A stretch of 64,000 bases of DNA, taken from the NCBI GenBank assembly GCA_937951415.1, contig CALFBW010000112.1:1-64000 (forward strand), in the 5' to 3' direction. Below the pieces are notes generated by a model. It worked only from the letters and a program-made list of their open reading frames with translations. It was not told the origin of the DNA and did not search any database. A program made the position numbers and the translations under genes. This document shows positions 1 to 9,826 of the stretch, piece by piece (the first letter of the stretch is position 1; every line of letters begins with the position of its first letter). The DNA comes from an uncultured Chitinophagales bacterium (GTDB lineage: Bacteria > Bacteroidota > Bacteroidia > Chitinophagales > UBA2359).

Positions 1-3000
1 CGATCACCCGCCTCTTGCGAAGCAGTGGTCCATGAGAGGCTATGCGTATTACCTACAACTTCTCCTTCGAAGCTCAACAATTCAACAGCGGTTTTGGTGC
101 AAGGCACAGGCGTGATTGAAATAGAACCTGTGCATGAAAGTGCATCAGTAGCATCTACTTCATACACTTGATTTTCTAAGTATTCCAAAGTGAAGTTTTC
201 TCCGAGAACAACATCTCCAGTGAGATCTCCTCCCGCTACATAAAAATCTTCACCTTCAATCCCTTGCGGACCAAATTCTGCCACAAAGCTCGGAAGGCCT
301 CCAGAAAATGCATAAGTAACGTCAAAAATACCTGTCACTTCATCACAAGTGTAATCGTGACTAACCACAATCGGAGCAAGTACATTTACATTCATAGGAG
401 CCGAGGCTGCAACACAATTGAAACTGCCTAAATCATTGAAAGCTTCTACTTCCGTTGTCAAGTCCGCATCAGCCAAGTTGAAAGCAATCAGCTCATACGC
501 TCCAGCATTTATTTCAAAAGAGCCCGTCAAGTTGGCCTCCATTGCGTTTCCATTTTCAAACAATACATATACATCTGTATATCCTTCTTGAGCAGAACCT
601 GTAACCGTCGTTGCGAATTCAGTATCAGCACACAAATACACTTCTGAATCGTCAAACTGACCAGCCTGCGCCTCACAAGGAACCGAACAAGGCAAAGGAG
701 CATCGACAAATACCATAGCAAAACAAGTACTGTCGGCAGCATCTGTAATTTCGAAAGCAATTGAACCTTCTGCGATTGAATAGGGTCCAAATGTGAGTGA
801 TTCTCCCATACTCCCACTATTTGCAAGGGGATCATTTGCGATCCAATTGCCTGAAGTGTTGGTTCCTTCCACGATTACTTCAAAGCTGAAAGTGTCATCG
901 GAAATTTCGAGAGGCGTTCCTTGGTCATCACAAACCACCACTCCAACAATTGCATCCAATTCACAAAGCAATGGTCCACAAGGGTTACCAACAGTTACAT
1001 CAAAAGTGCTCGAACAAGCAGTATTCACGTCTGTAGCATTTACAGAAAAGTCTGTTCCGGCAGGAATCTCAAAATCCAAATCGGTATTCAAGGCAAAAGT
1101 TCCTTCCACACTTCCCGTCAGTTCCACATCACCTTCAGTACCAGCATTATTTATCAGCAATGTAACCACTACGGTAGTGTCGTCAACACAAGTTTCTGAA
1201 TAGCTGATCTCCAAACCTCCAACCACTTGAATTGGCTCATTCACGGTAAGCAAATCAGAGCATTCAAAGGAATCAAAAAAGTCGAGTGAAAAGCTGCCAA
1301 TCAAAGCCTCCACATCGAAAGTATCTTCCGATGCTGGAATATTCACCAAGTTGACCGAATAGGTTCCAATTGGTAAATCCGAAAACACTCCACTGGTATT
1401 CATGTCTGTAATAAATAAGCCCAAATCCAACAAAACATAGTACTGAACATAAGAAGCATTGAATCCAGCTGAAGTAAGTACTACTGGCGAGCCTGCACAA
1501 AATGGACCCACATCACCTGTTATGTCTCCGGCCGCAGCTTCACACAAACCACAATCCTCGCCCTCTTGACGAATGATAGTAATAGAATTTTCACTTAACC
1601 CATAGCAACCTGTGCCTGGCAAATCTTCAATTTGCGAACCCAACTCAAACAAGGGTGCTTGTGCATCGCCATACGCCAGCGTATAAATAAGGCAAATCCC
1701 TGCCGCAGCTCCATTCAAATCGAATGTACCATTGTCTTGCGGTAAAGCAATCAAATTGCCAGCTTCATCAGTTAATAAATAAACCAAGCCACAACCATTA
1801 TCAGCTTCGACGGTAACAATAACGGTTTTATCAGAATCATCATCTAAACAAAAAGTTGTAGGACTATCCGTACTCAATGTACCTCCCGTTAATGCCTCAC
1901 AGTCTACAACAGCATCACAAAAAATTGGCGCTCCTGAATCAATCGGAGCACTACAACCGTTTGCATCTGTTAGCAATAAAGAATAGTCGACTGGGTTTGT
2001 TGTTTCTAAAGTAAAGACCTCTCCAGGCATTAACTCAGCAATTATTATCTCTCCATTTATCGTTCCTTCTAAAAAGTAAAACGAAGTAACATCTGGAGTG
2101 ATACTAATGCTCACTACCTCATTTAAATCACAAGCATCACAAGCAAGATCTAAAGTTGCTGTACTTCCGGGTAAAACATCAAAAGTGTTGGGCATTGAGT
2201 TGATGTCAAAACAAGTGAGACTAGCCAAAACATCACTCGCCAACTGACCGACTAAAGCTTGAATATTTACAGGGGCTTCATCTGGGTCAATATTGAGCGC
2301 ATGACCTACATAAGTTCCTATGGGTACAAAATCAAAAGTAGAGAAACTCGCTGCTGCTATGATTCCACCCAAATCAGTGAGTAAATAAACTTGCGTGTAA
2401 TTTTCATTAAATCCATCAATAGCGAACTGAATAGAAGAGTCAGCACAAACGTCAGCACTAATTTCTGGAAACTCAGTTCCAGCATCCGCCAAACATTCTA
2501 GCGGACAAGGAGCGCCTTCTGAAACCTTAGTGATAACGACCGGCGAAAAGTCCAGCGAAGAGCAAGAAGAACTCAAATCAAAAACACTGGTTTCACCAGC
2601 TGTCCAAACAGGTGCATCTCCTTCAAAAGCAAAACCATAAATAGAACAAGTTCCAGCTTCATCCGCCAATACGACTACAGAATTGTCTTCATCCACTGAA
2701 ATGATGATTCCATTTTCATCAGCCAAAACCAACCAAGCATTTCCCTGGCTGTTAAAATTCAAATTGTATTCATATACTGAGCCATCTACACAGATGGTGG
2801 TCTCATCAGCAGTATTGACACCCCCAGCAAATACTTGTGTCCAATCCACAAAGATCGAATTAGTACTCAATACGGCACAATCGCCTGCTGGTAATTCATC
2901 AATACTAGCCACTGCGGGTGGCAAATCTCCTTGATAGGCAACTGCCCAAATCTCATAATCTTCTCCAGTCCAGTCCACACCCGTCACAAAAGATTCCTCT

Positions 3001-3704
3001 AGAGGTCCTGCAAAAACAACACCCTCTGGAGTTGCCAAATACAAAACTGTAGATCCCGACACTTCACCGAAATTGATATTAATGTCATTTGGAGGAACCT
3101 CCTGCGAAGTACAAAACGAAGTATTATCATCGGTAGATATGGCACCAATCGCTGCATTACATCCCAAAGTACAATCCGGATTTTCTGCGGGATCTAAAAA
3201 GGTGACACTCGGATATTCCAATCCCAAATTGATGGAAGAACAAGGGCCAGGCTGAAAGGGCAATGCGGTAACATCACCAAAAACCACAGGCACTATTATA
3301 TAGGTAGCAGGAAAAGGCAAAGGCAAGCCCGGAGGCAACAAGCCCATTCCGTTATCTACAATAGGAACACTCGGACTCATCTCTTGTCCAAAAATAACGA
3401 AGGTCGCATTTGGATCATCCGCAGGATTCGTTTCCGTGGGTTGATCGAGGTATAACATAAAGGTTAAGCCGGGATTCGGCAAACCCAAAGTAGGATTCAC
3501 ACCTTCTGAACCAAAGTTCAAGATAGCGTCGCTACACAAAACATAAGGATCAGCAGCAGTTCCAGAACCCATGGTTCCATCGGGAGGACTGACACTAAAG
3601 TTACCTGGGTCGTTGCAATCGGCTGTTTGCGCTATTACACTTGTCGCAGAAAAAGCAAACAATAGCAAGACTAGCACCGCCCATAGGGGTCGCAAATTCT
3701 TCAT
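1..3704 (-). CDS. Very long secreted repeat protein, probable T9SS cargo (C-terminus off the window)
   Basis: The frame is open from an ATG at 3704 to the left edge, about 1,234 codons with no stop, so the 3' end is missing. Residues 1-25 form a signal peptide ending near VIAQ. The body is acidic and cysteine-bearing and holds repeats of roughly 100 residues around a core like YLLTDxxG followed by G(T/A)YxI; copies begin near residues 215, 320, 430, 545, 635, 745 and 1040. The last visible residues read LSWTTASQEAGD, the segment that in Bacteroidota secreted proteins usually precedes a type IX sorting domain, so the missing end probably carries one. It is likely displayed on or released from the outer membrane. 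Related repeats occur in the protein at 56383-58650. A TATCTTTA box (3735-3742, complement) may be its promoter. Ligand and function are unknown. Confidence 0.85.
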   Translation of the reverse strand, partial: MKNLRPLWAVLVLLLFAFSATSVIAQTADCNDPGNFSVSPPDGTMGSGTAADPYVLCSDAILNFGSEGVNPTLGLPNPGLTFMLYLDQPTETNPADDPNATFVIFGQEMSPSVPIVDNGMGLLPPGLPLPFPATYIIVPVVFGDVTALPFQPGPCSSINLGLEYPSVTFLDPAENPDCTLGCNAAIGAISTDDNTSFCTSQEVPPNDININFGEVSGSTVLYLATPEGVVFAGPLEESFVTGVDWTGEDYEIWAVAYQGDLPPAVASIDELPAGDCAVLSTNSIFVDWTQVFAGGVNTADETTICVDGSVYEYNLNFNSQGNAWLVLADENGIIISVDEDNSVVVLADEAGTCSIYGFAFEGDAPVWTAGETSVFDLSSSCSSLDFSPVVITKVSEGAPCPLECLADAGTEFPEISADVCADSSIQFAIDGFNENYTQVYLLTDLGGIIAAASFSTFDFVPIGTYVGHALNIDPDEAPVNIQALVGQLASDVLASLTCFDINSMPNTFDVLPGSTATLDLACDACDLNEVVSISITPDVTSFYFLEGTINGEIIIAELMPGEVFTLETTNPVDYSLLLTDANGCSAPIDSGAPIFCDAVVDCEALTGGTLSTDSPTTFCLDDDSDKTVIVTVEADNGCGLVYLLTDEAGNLIALPQDNGTFDLNGAAAGICLIYTLAYGDAQAPLFELGSQIEDLPGTGCYGLSENSITIIRQEGEDCGLCEAAAGDITGDVGPFCAGSPVVLTSAGFNASYVQYYVLLDLGLFITDMNTSGVFSDLPIGTYSVNLVNIPASEDTFDVEALIGSFSLDFFDSFECSDLLTVNEPIQVVGGLEISYSETCVDDTTVVVTLLINNAGTEGDVELTGSVEGTFALNTDLDFEIPAGTDFSVNATDVNTACSSTFDVTVGNPCGPLLCELDAIVGVVVCDDQGTPLEISDDTFSFEVIVEGTNTSGNWIANDPLANSGSMGESLTFGPYSIAEGSIAFEITDAADSTCFAMVFVDAPLPCSVPCEAQAGQFDDSEVYLCADTEFATTVTGSAQEGYTDVYVLFENGNAMEANLTGSFEINAGAYELIAFNLADADLTTEVEAFNDLGSFNCVAASAPMNVNVLAPIVVSHDYTCDEVTGIFDVTYAFSGGLPSFVAEFGPQGIEGEDFYVAGGDLTGDVVLGENFTLEYLENQVYEVDATDALSCTGSISITPVPCTKTAVELLSFEGEVVGNTHSLSWTTASQEAGD

Positions 3705-3770
3705 TCGTTAAAGATTGGATATTTAATTCTGTCGTAAAGATAAGCACTGTAAATGCTATCCTTGAGATGT

Positions 3771-3823
3771 TTCTTATCTAATAAAAGCTGCCCCGCAAAT
3801 GAGCGAGCTCCCAGGCTTTTATT
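3771..3823 (-). terminator. Probable terminator of the rpiB-tatC unit
   Basis: Just downstream of the tatC stop, on the minus strand, AATAAAAGC (3815-3823) pairs exactly with GCTTTTATT (3780-3788) around a GC-rich loop region. The second arm itself supplies the T-rich end. It separates tatC from the start of the large secreted protein. Confidence 0.55.
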
Positions 3824-3826
3824 GCC

Positions 3827-4687
3827 TTAACTCAAAGCCTCCTGTTCTCGTTGTTTCTCTACACGTTCGGCAAGTAAAATGCTGAACTCATATAATATGT
3901 ACACAGGTATGGAGACCAAGATTTGTGAAAAGGGATCCGCAGGAGTTATGACTGCAGAGATAACCAACACAACAACAAAGGCGTGTTTGCGATAGGAACG
4001 TAGGGTAGAAGGGTAAATCAGACCCATTTTTGCTAATAAATAAATCACCGTCGGCAATTCAAATAGAATTCCAGCGGCCAAAACCAAGGAAGTAACTGTT
4101 TGAATGTACGATTCAATATTAAAGTCCTTTGCTATCTCCTCCGCCAAGTCGTAACTCGCAAAGAAGTTGATGGCAAAAGGGCAAAGAACGAAATAGCCAA
4201 AAGAGGCGCCCATCAAGAAAAGAATAGAACCGAATAAAACAACACCACGGGCTTGCTTTCTTTCTTCGTCGTACAAGCCAGGAGATATAAAGCGCCACAA
4301 CTCCCAAAGCAAATAAGGGAAACCCAAAATCAAACCTACAAAGAGCGACACTTTTAAGTGCAAGAAAAATGGATCCGTAAGCTTCCGAAATTCCACATTA
4401 AAGACTGGAGGCTTTATACAAGCTCTATCTTCCAAACCCACCCAGTGCGAAAATTTGCAAAGCTGTGTATACGTAACAAAATCTTCATTCTTGGGGCCCA
4501 ATATCACCGTCTCCATTACAAAGCTCTTCATAAAAAAAGCTACCAGTCCAATGAGCATAATGCTCAGTAAAACTCGGATAATGTGCCAACGCAATTCTTC
4601 CAAGTGATCCAAAAAAGACATTTCTTTTTCTTGGGAGTTTGCGTGCTCCAAATCGACATCAATTTGATCTAAGGGTGTGGGCTTCAA
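3827..4687 (-). CDS. tatC: Sec-independent (twin-arginine) translocase subunit TatC
   Basis: TatC is the polytopic receptor of the twin-arginine pathway, which exports folded proteins across the inner membrane. The N-terminal signature SFLDHLEELRWHIIR is diagnostic, and six hydrophobic segments can be followed through the 286 residues, including the conserved stretch VLVISAVITPADPFSQI near the end. The reading frame opens with TTG at 4687. An ATG at 4621 would start at the SFLDHLEEL motif and give 264 residues, but related Bacteroidota proteins often carry a short charged lead such as the one seen here, so the longer form is kept. It lies 35 bp downstream of rpiB on the same strand and is probably cotranscribed. 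No tatA/B is in the window. Confidence 0.95.
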   Translation of the reverse strand: MKPTPLDQIDVDLEHANSQEKEMSFLDHLEELRWHIIRVLLSIMLIGLVAFFMKSFVMETVILGPKNEDFVTYTQLCKFSHWVGLEDRACIKPPVFNVEFRKLTDPFFLHLKVSLFVGLILGFPYLLWELWRFISPGLYDEERKQARGVVLFGSILFLMGASFGYFVLCPFAINFFASYDLAEEIAKDFNIESYIQTVTSLVLAAGILFELPTVIYLLAKMGLIYPSTLRSYRKHAFVVVLVISAVITPADPFSQILVSIPVYILYEFSILLAERVEKQREQEALS

Positions 4688-4722
4688 GCTGGATGAAATT
4701 ACTTTCTAATAAATAAATGGAA

Positions 4723-5157
4723 TCAACAAGAAGTTATCTTATCTACACGTCTTTGGTGGCGACCACCTTCAAACTGGGTCTTCGCAAACTGCAAAACGAT
4801 TTCACTCGCAGTTTCGAAACTAATAAAGCGTGCTGGCAAACAAATAACATTCGCGTTATTATGTTGTTTCGTCAACACCGCCAATTCAGGCTCCCAGGCA
4901 ATTCCTGCACGAATGTTTTCATATTTATTAGCAGTAATTGCTACCCCATTTGCAGAACCACAAATCAAAATACCCCAAGCGCAATCTCCTGCTGAAACCG
5001 CTTTTGCCAAAGGATGTACAAAATCAGGATAGTCCACAGAATCAGGAGAAAAAGTCCCAAAATCGGTCAATTTCCATCCTTCTTTCAACAAATGTGAACG
5101 CAGTTGCTCTTTGTATTCGAAACCGGCATGATCTGACGCAATAGCCACTATTTCCAT
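4723..5157 (-). CDS. rpiB: Ribose-5-phosphate isomerase B
   Basis: This enzyme interconverts ribose 5-phosphate and ribulose 5-phosphate in the pentose phosphate pathway (cytosol). The 144-residue length fits the RpiB/LacAB family. Visible family features are SDHAG at residues 8-12 (phosphate/substrate binding), the catalytic cysteine at position 66 in LICGSANG, an ANKYENIRAG stretch and His99, the residues that define RpiB as opposed to the unrelated RpiA. The start is an ATG. An exact Bacteroidota -7 box, TAGTTTTG, sits on the minus strand at 5172-5179, about 14 nt upstream of the start. It is the first gene of a likely rpiB-tatC unit. Confidence 0.95.
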   Translation of the reverse strand: MEIVAIASDHAGFEYKEQLRSHLLKEGWKLTDFGTFSPDSVDYPDFVHPLAKAVSAGDCAWGILICGSANGVAITANKYENIRAGIAWEPELAVLTKQHNNANVICLPARFISFETASEIVLQFAKTQFEGGRHQRRVDKITSC

Positions 5158-5634
5158 TCCTATTTTTATTACAAAACTAAGGTATAAATGGAGGATAAAA
5201 GACTAGATGCAAATGTCCCTTGAAGTCCTTCAAACAACGATGTCTTTCTATTCTTCTTATAAGACACTCAACTTCCATTTATGAGAGCACAACTTAAAAA
5301 CAAAATATTTACAACAAGCTCTATCGCTTCACTGCTAGCCGCTTATCGCAGAAAGGCGATATCTCTCCCTTTTTTGAGTCTCCCAGAGAATAATCAAAAT
5401 TCAATCAAGCAGCTTAAGAAAGAAAAGTTTAATTTTGACTTACTAAGTAACAGAGCCAAGTTAGTTTTTCACAAAGTCTGGACATTATTTGATGCACTTC
5501 GAAGCCGAAATGGCTGAAGAGGTGAAATTATTTCTTTACCATATGTTAGCTGGGGCATAAGGGGAGATAGTGTACTGCCGTGGAAGATTGTTTACTTACA
5601 GGATAAGATTTATTGAGGAGAGGTAAAGCCAGCT
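5158..5634. other. Divergent intergenic region between rpiB and the LutB-like gene
   Basis: This 477-bp AT-rich stretch holds the rpiB promoter box near its left end. The only open frame of note is 5281-5517 (+), 78 codons, basic, without signal peptide, recognised domain or convincing ribosome-binding site. I treat it as probably non-coding. A GGAGAGG about 11 nt before the ATG at 5635 is a plausible ribosome-binding site for the next gene. No tRNA or strong hairpin was seen. Confidence 0.5.
5172..5179 (-). promoter_or_regulatory. TAnnTTTG -7 box of rpiB
   Basis: Reads TAGTTTTG on the minus strand, an exact match to the Bacteroidota sigma-A -7 consensus, 14 nt before the rpiB start. A clear -33 TTTG element was not assigned. 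Confidence 0.5.
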
Positions 5635-6966
5635 ATGACTAAACATCTAGAGCTCCAGCTCTTGCAGGAAAAACAGCGCCAACGACTGCAAGCAAGTTTG
5701 GAAACATTACGACATGCTGTACACGATTCGGTAGGGAATTACGAGAACTTCAAAGCACTTCAACAGAAGGCTAAGAACTGGAAGTGGGAGTCCATTGAAA
5801 ATCTCGAAAAATACCTAGTAGAATTCGAAGGTCGATTGCAACAATCGGGCGCACAAATCATTTGGGCAAAAGATGCCGATGAAGCGCGTAAGGCCATTCA
5901 ACAAATTCACTCGCAAGGAAAGTTTGATACGACTTTAGTAAGTCGCTCAAATGAGCTTTCTGAAATAGAGATAGAAACACATTTCCAGAATTTAGGATTG
6001 GGTTTTCAAAATACCGACATAGGACAGGATATAGCGACACAGCTCAAAATGAATCGTCGTCATCCGGTCTATCCACTCTTGGAAAAAGACAGTCGCGATT
6101 TGCGAAAGGAACTCAACAAAGGAGGTTACTCTTTGCCGGAACTACTAAGCACTTGGAGGAAAGAATCGAACAAAAAGCAGTCGGGCTTAACGCTAAGTAT
6201 TACGGGAGCAGACTTCCTCATAGCAGATAAGGGCACTATTGTCAATTGTTCTACCGAAGGTGACGCTTCTTGGTCTTCATCGCTGGCCGATACGCAAGTT
6301 GTGGTGAGCGGCATTGAAAAGGTCCTACCCAATATGCAAGCCTTGATGGAGGTTTTGCCCGTATATGCTTCTTACCAATTTGGAAAGGCAAATATTGCAA
6401 GAACCCTATTACGGAGAGGAAACAAGTTCAAAGAAGGGAAATTAATTCTGATTCTTATCGACAATGGGCGGACAGAACTATTGGCCAATCCCAATTTCAG
6501 AGAAGCCTTGTATGATCTAGAAGGCAGTTCTTTCATATTGGATTGTCCGATCTATCAAAACATCAGCGGCCAACACTATGGTGCTTTAATTCCCGGGCCT
6601 CTTGGAGCTGTTTTGACTAGTTTATTGTACAAAGAAAAGGACTTCGTTGACGATCCTTCTTTTTACAGTTGCTTAGAAGAAAACCTCTCTTCTAATCCTT
6701 TTCTTATTGATTTGCGTCGAATGATCGTCAATGCACGCTCGCGAAGCATGACTGGACAAGGAAAAGGAACCATGGAAAGATATTTCTGGGATTATTGGGA
6801 AAAAGCAATGCTCGATCGAGACCAACTCGACGGACGAAATAACTTTCTCAAGAAATCATTTCGAAGACTAATGTCTAAATTTATTGCTGGCAAAACACAT
6901 ACCCCAGAATTTGCACCTAAGTCGTTCGCACAACTTTGGGAAGAAAGAAGAATCGCTTTTAAGTGA
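5635..6966 (+). CDS. LutB/LldF-like LUD-domain protein lacking [4Fe-4S] cysteines
   Basis: The 443-residue protein follows the layout of LutB, the iron-sulfur subunit of the LutABC L-lactate oxidation system: an N-terminal LUD domain (about 70-300), then the ferredoxin-like part with the strongly conserved SGQHYGALIPGPLGAVLT (311-328). In canonical LutB two CxxCxxCxxxCP motifs bind two [4Fe-4S] clusters. Here the first motif is D294, G297, F300, C304-P, keeping only the last cysteine. The second is L347, N350, N354-P355, with only an off-register C346. Both clusters therefore look lost while the surrounding fold is kept. No lutA or lutC is adjacent. The gene is intact and ends before a strong terminator, so it does not look like a pseudogene. 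A role in lactate oxidation is unlikely in the usual form; the true function is unknown. Confidence 0.8.
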   Translation: MTKHLELQLLQEKQRQRLQASLETLRHAVHDSVGNYENFKALQQKAKNWKWESIENLEKYLVEFEGRLQQSGAQIIWAKDADEARKAIQQIHSQGKFDTTLVSRSNELSEIEIETHFQNLGLGFQNTDIGQDIATQLKMNRRHPVYPLLEKDSRDLRKELNKGGYSLPELLSTWRKESNKKQSGLTLSITGADFLIADKGTIVNCSTEGDASWSSSLADTQVVVSGIEKVLPNMQALMEVLPVYASYQFGKANIARTLLRRGNKFKEGKLILILIDNGRTELLANPNFREALYDLEGSSFILDCPIYQNISGQHYGALIPGPLGAVLTSLLYKEKDFVDDPSFYSCLEENLSSNPFLIDLRRMIVNARSRSMTGQGKGTMERYFWDYWEKAMLDRDQLDGRNNFLKKSFRRLMSKFIAGKTHTPEFAPKSFAQLWEERRIAFK

Positions 6967-6984
6967 TCATAATAAATGCAAAAG

Positions 6985-7026
6985 AAAGCCCCCTTTCATT
7001 AATACGTATGAAAGGGGGCTTTTTTA
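6985..7026. terminator. Strong bidirectional terminator between the LutB-like and E1 genes
   Basis: AAAGCCCCCTTTCAT (6985-6999) pairs without mismatch with ATGAAAGGGGGCTTT (7008-7022) around an 8-nt loop, followed by a T run. On the opposite strand the hairpin also runs into T residues, so it can serve both converging genes. Confidence 0.9.
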
Positions 7027-7062
7027 TTCTTTGCTAATAAATATTAGAGCTGCTTCGACTAT

Positions 7063-9090
7063 TTAGTATTCAAACAATCTAAGCAAGTCTGCCTCAAATC
7101 GAGCTACTGGCAAAAATGCTTCTTCCAAAGCTCCTGCAAAAGGCACAGGAGTATCTAAAGAAGCCGAACGTAAAACTGGTCCGTCCAAATACTCAAAGCA
7201 TTCTGAACTGATCATACTGACAATTTCACCTCCAATTCCACCAGTCATACTGTCTTCGTGTAAGACAATCGCTTTTCCAGTCTTTTTTACAGAACTCAAA
7301 ATCGCATCTTTGTCCAAAGGAGCCAAAGAACGCAAGTCGATAAGCTCCGCCTCCATTTCAGGATGTTTTTCCAAAATATTCAGCGCCCAGTGAACGCCCA
7401 TTCCGTACGTGATAATCGTCAAATCCTCTCCTTCTTTGACCACCGCTGCCTTGCCGATTTCCACAGTATAAGGCGCATCTGGAATATCAGCTTTCACCGT
7501 TCGGTACATCGCCTTGTGCTCAAAAAACATTACCGGATTGGGGTCTTCAATAGCAGCCATCAACAAGCCCTTCGCATCATAAGGGTTCGAAGGGTAAACA
7601 ATCTTAAGTCCCGGAGAGTGGAAAAACCATGCTTCGTTACTTTGACTGTGAAAAGGACCTGCTTGTACACCAGCTCCCGTTGGCATCCGAACCACCACAT
7701 CGGCATTTTGTCCCCAACGGTAGTTAGATTTACTCAGGTTATTTATAATCTGATTGAATCCACAAGTCACGAAATCCGCAAATTGCATCTCTACCATTGC
7801 CTTTTTACCAGCAATGGAAAGCCCGAATCCGATACCTAAAATCGCAGACTCGCAAATAGGGGTATTTCTCACACGACCATGCCCAAACTTGTCTAAAAAG
7901 CCATCCGTGATTTTGAATACACCACCATATTCAGCAATGTCTTGGCCCATCAAGACCAAATTGTCGTGTCGCTCCATCGACTGCAAAAGGCCATCAGAAA
8001 TCGCATTTATGAAGCGCTTCTCACTGGTCTTCTCGTTCTTAGCTTCAAGAACTACGGCATCCGATTTTTTGTAAACATCCTCTATTTCTTCCTGCGCTTC
8101 TTCCAAAGTAATGATGGGCGTATCGTAAGCTACTTTCAACTCACTTTCGATCTCCGCCTTAAATTCACTGCGGAAGTCCTCCATCATATCGGTCGTCAAA
8201 ATACCCTCTTGCTCCAAGAACAATTCGAAATTAGCAATCGGATCTTTCTTCGCCCAAGCGTCCATCAATTTCTTCGGTACATATTTCGTCCCAGAAGCCT
8301 CTTCATGACCGCGCATGCGGAAGGTCTTACACTCCAATAAAATCGGACGAGGATTCTTCAAAATCGACTGCTTCAATCGACTAATCGTCTCGTAAACTTC
8401 TAAGATATTGTTCCCGTCTATTTCATGTGCCTCCATTCCGTAGCCCAATCCACGATCGGCAATACGCTCGCAATTGTATTGCTCACTGGTAGGTGTAGAT
8501 AAGCCGTAGCCATTATTTTCTACCACAAAAATGATGGGCAAATTCCAAACTGAAGCCACATTTAAAGACTCGTGAAAATCACCTTCACTCGTTCCTCCTT
8601 CCCCACTAAACGCTACCGTAACTTTCTTTGCTTTTTGTAGATGGTTGGCCAGTGCTATTCCACTTCCAACACCCAATTGCGCACCCAAATGCGAAATCAT
8701 CCCAACAATGTGAAACTCATTGGTTCCAAAGTGAAACGAACGATCACGGCCCTTGGAAAACCCTCCGCGTTTGCCCTGCCATTGCAAGAACAATCGATGC
8801 AAAGGAATATTTCGAGAAGTAAAGACACCCAAATTTCGGTGCATCGGTAAAATGTACTCGTCAGCATCTAAGGCAGCAGTAACACCCACTGAAATAGCTT
8901 CCTGTCCAATGCCACTGAACCATTTGCTGATCTTTCCTTGACGCAACAAACTCAACATCTTTTCCTCCACCAAACGGGGAAGCAGTAATTGTCGATAGAG
9001 ATCCAACAACAATTTCTTGCTGTGCTTTTTACGCTTGTATTCGATCGCCATTTTTGTCGATCCTTTCTTAGTCGCGAGCATTTTTCCCAT
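7063..9090 (-). CDS. 2-oxo acid dehydrogenase E1 component, alpha and beta subunits fused
   Basis: Thiamine-diphosphate-dependent E1 of a branched-chain-type 2-oxo acid dehydrogenase complex, which decarboxylates the oxo acid and passes the acyl group to the E2 lipoyl protein. The alpha half (about 20-330) has [10 protein letters not shown], a TPP motif [13 protein letters not shown] ending in ENNGYG, and the loop [10 protein letters not shown]. The beta half (about 345-675) has [24 protein letters not shown] and [13 protein letters not shown]. In most bacteria these are two genes; a single chain of about 675 residues is common in Bacteroidota. The substrate (branched-chain acids or pyruvate) cannot be fixed from sequence. 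No E2 or E3 gene is nearby. A TAAATTTG box lies at 9124-9131 (complement). An internal ATG at codon 14 (MAIEYKRKK) is an alternative start. Confidence 0.92.
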   Translation of the reverse strand: MGKMLATKKGSTKMAIEYKRKKHSKKLLLDLYRQLLLPRLVEEKMLSLLRQGKISKWFSGIGQEAISVGVTAALDADEYILPMHRNLGVFTSRNIPLHRLFLQWQGKRGGFSKGRDRSFHFGTNEFHIVGMISHLGAQLGVGSGIALANHLQKAKKVTVAFSGEGGTSEGDFHESLNVASVWNLPIIFVVENNGYGLSTPTSEQYNCERIADRGLGYGMEAHEIDGNNILEVYETISRLKQSILKNPRPILLECKTFRMRGHEEASGTKYVPKKLMDAWAKKDPIANFELFLEQEGILTTDMMEDFRSEFKAEIESELKVAYDTPIITLEEAQEEIEDVYKKSDAVVLEAKNEKTSEKRFINAISDGLLQSMERHDNLVLMGQDIAEYGGVFKITDGFLDKFGHGRVRNTPICESAILGIGFGLSIAGKKAMVEMQFADFVTCGFNQIINNLSKSNYRWGQNADVVVRMPTGAGVQAGPFHSQSNEAWFFHSPGLKIVYPSNPYDAKGLLMAAIEDPNPVMFFEHKAMYRTVKADIPDAPYTVEIGKAAVVKEGEDLTIITYGMGVHWALNILEKHPEMEAELIDLRSLAPLDKDAILSSVKKTGKAIVLHEDSMTGGIGGEIVSMISSECFEYLDGPVLRSASLDTPVPFAGALEEAFLPVARFEADLLRLFEY

Positions 9091-9123
9091 TTATTCTCTA
9101 CAAGTAATAGTGTGAAGACAGCG

Positions 9124-9131
9124 CAAATTTA
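9124..9131 (-). promoter_or_regulatory. TAnnTTTG -7 box of the E1 gene
   Basis: Reads TAAATTTG on the minus strand, exact consensus, about 33 nt upstream of the E1 start codon. Confidence 0.5.
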
Positions 9132-9244
9132 AGTCCATTTCTCCGCTTCTGCCTGTAAAGAAAAAACGAATTTGCCTTTATCAAGCTTCCACTCGTTTGA
9201 GATTGTAAGACCTTTAGAAGCTTGCGAAACTCTACTGTTCTTTT

Positions 9245-9826
9245 TTATTCTTTTGTCAAGCGGAAGGTCATGCGATGATAGGGGCTTGGACCATGCGCCT
9301 TTATGGCTGCACGATGCGCAATAGTAGGATAACCTTTATTGCTATCCCAAGCATATTCAGGATACTCCTCATGCAGTTTTTGCATGTATTCATCCCTGTG
9401 GGTTTTCGCCAAAATAGAAGCTGCCGCTATTGCAGCGTACTTTCCGTCGCCCTTTACTACACATAGATGCTGTGTCCAAGGGTAAGGTTTAAAGCGATTG
9501 CCATCTACCAATATCAACTCAGGCCGAACCTTCAGTTTATCCAAGCTTCTATGCATTCCCTCCAAAGAAGCCTGCAAAATGTTGATTTGATCGATCTCTT
9601 GGTGAGAAACCGCAGTTACCGACCAAGCTAATGCCTCTTTTTCGATTATAACCCGCAGTTCGTTTCGCGCTTCTTCTTTCAAGACTTTGCTGTCATTCAA
9701 TAGTTCGTGCTCAAAGTCTTTCGGTAAAATCACAGCGGCAGCATACACCGCTCCTGCCAAGCAGCCACGACCGGCCTCGTCGCAACCAGCCTCGATTAAC
9801 TGCGGGTGATAGTGCTTTAATTTCAT
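9245..9826 (-). CDS. rnhB: Ribonuclease HII
   Basis: RNase HII cuts the RNA strand of RNA-DNA hybrids and starts removal of single ribonucleotides misincorporated in DNA. The N-terminal signature AGCDEAGRGCLAGAV carries the first two catalytic acids of the DEDD set. LILVDGNRF and SILAKTHRDEYM match the later family motifs. The length of 193 residues is typical of a short RNase HII without extensions. It is transcribed towards the E1 gene's upstream region and has its own 153-bp upstream gap shared divergently with the DUF4834 gene. Confidence 0.95.
   Translation of the reverse strand: MKLKHYHPQLIEAGCDEAGRGCLAGAVYAAAVILPKDFEHELLNDSKVLKEEARNELRVIIEKEALAWSVTAVSHQEIDQINILQASLEGMHRSLDKLKVRPELILVDGNRFKPYPWTQHLCVVKGDGKYAAIAAASILAKTHRDEYMQKLHEEYPEYAWDSNKGYPTIAHRAAIKAHGPSPYHRMTFRLTKE

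Noticed and set aside
527-3255. Several short open frames on both strands within the first 3.7 kb
   Set aside because: All lie inside the uninterrupted minus-strand frame from 3704, which has a signal peptide and regular repeats, so they are shadows.
5281-5517. 78-codon open frame between rpiB and the LutB-like gene
   Set aside because: No ribosome-binding site, signal peptide, domain or coding-like composition; it lies in AT-rich intergenic DNA. It could still be real if conserved.
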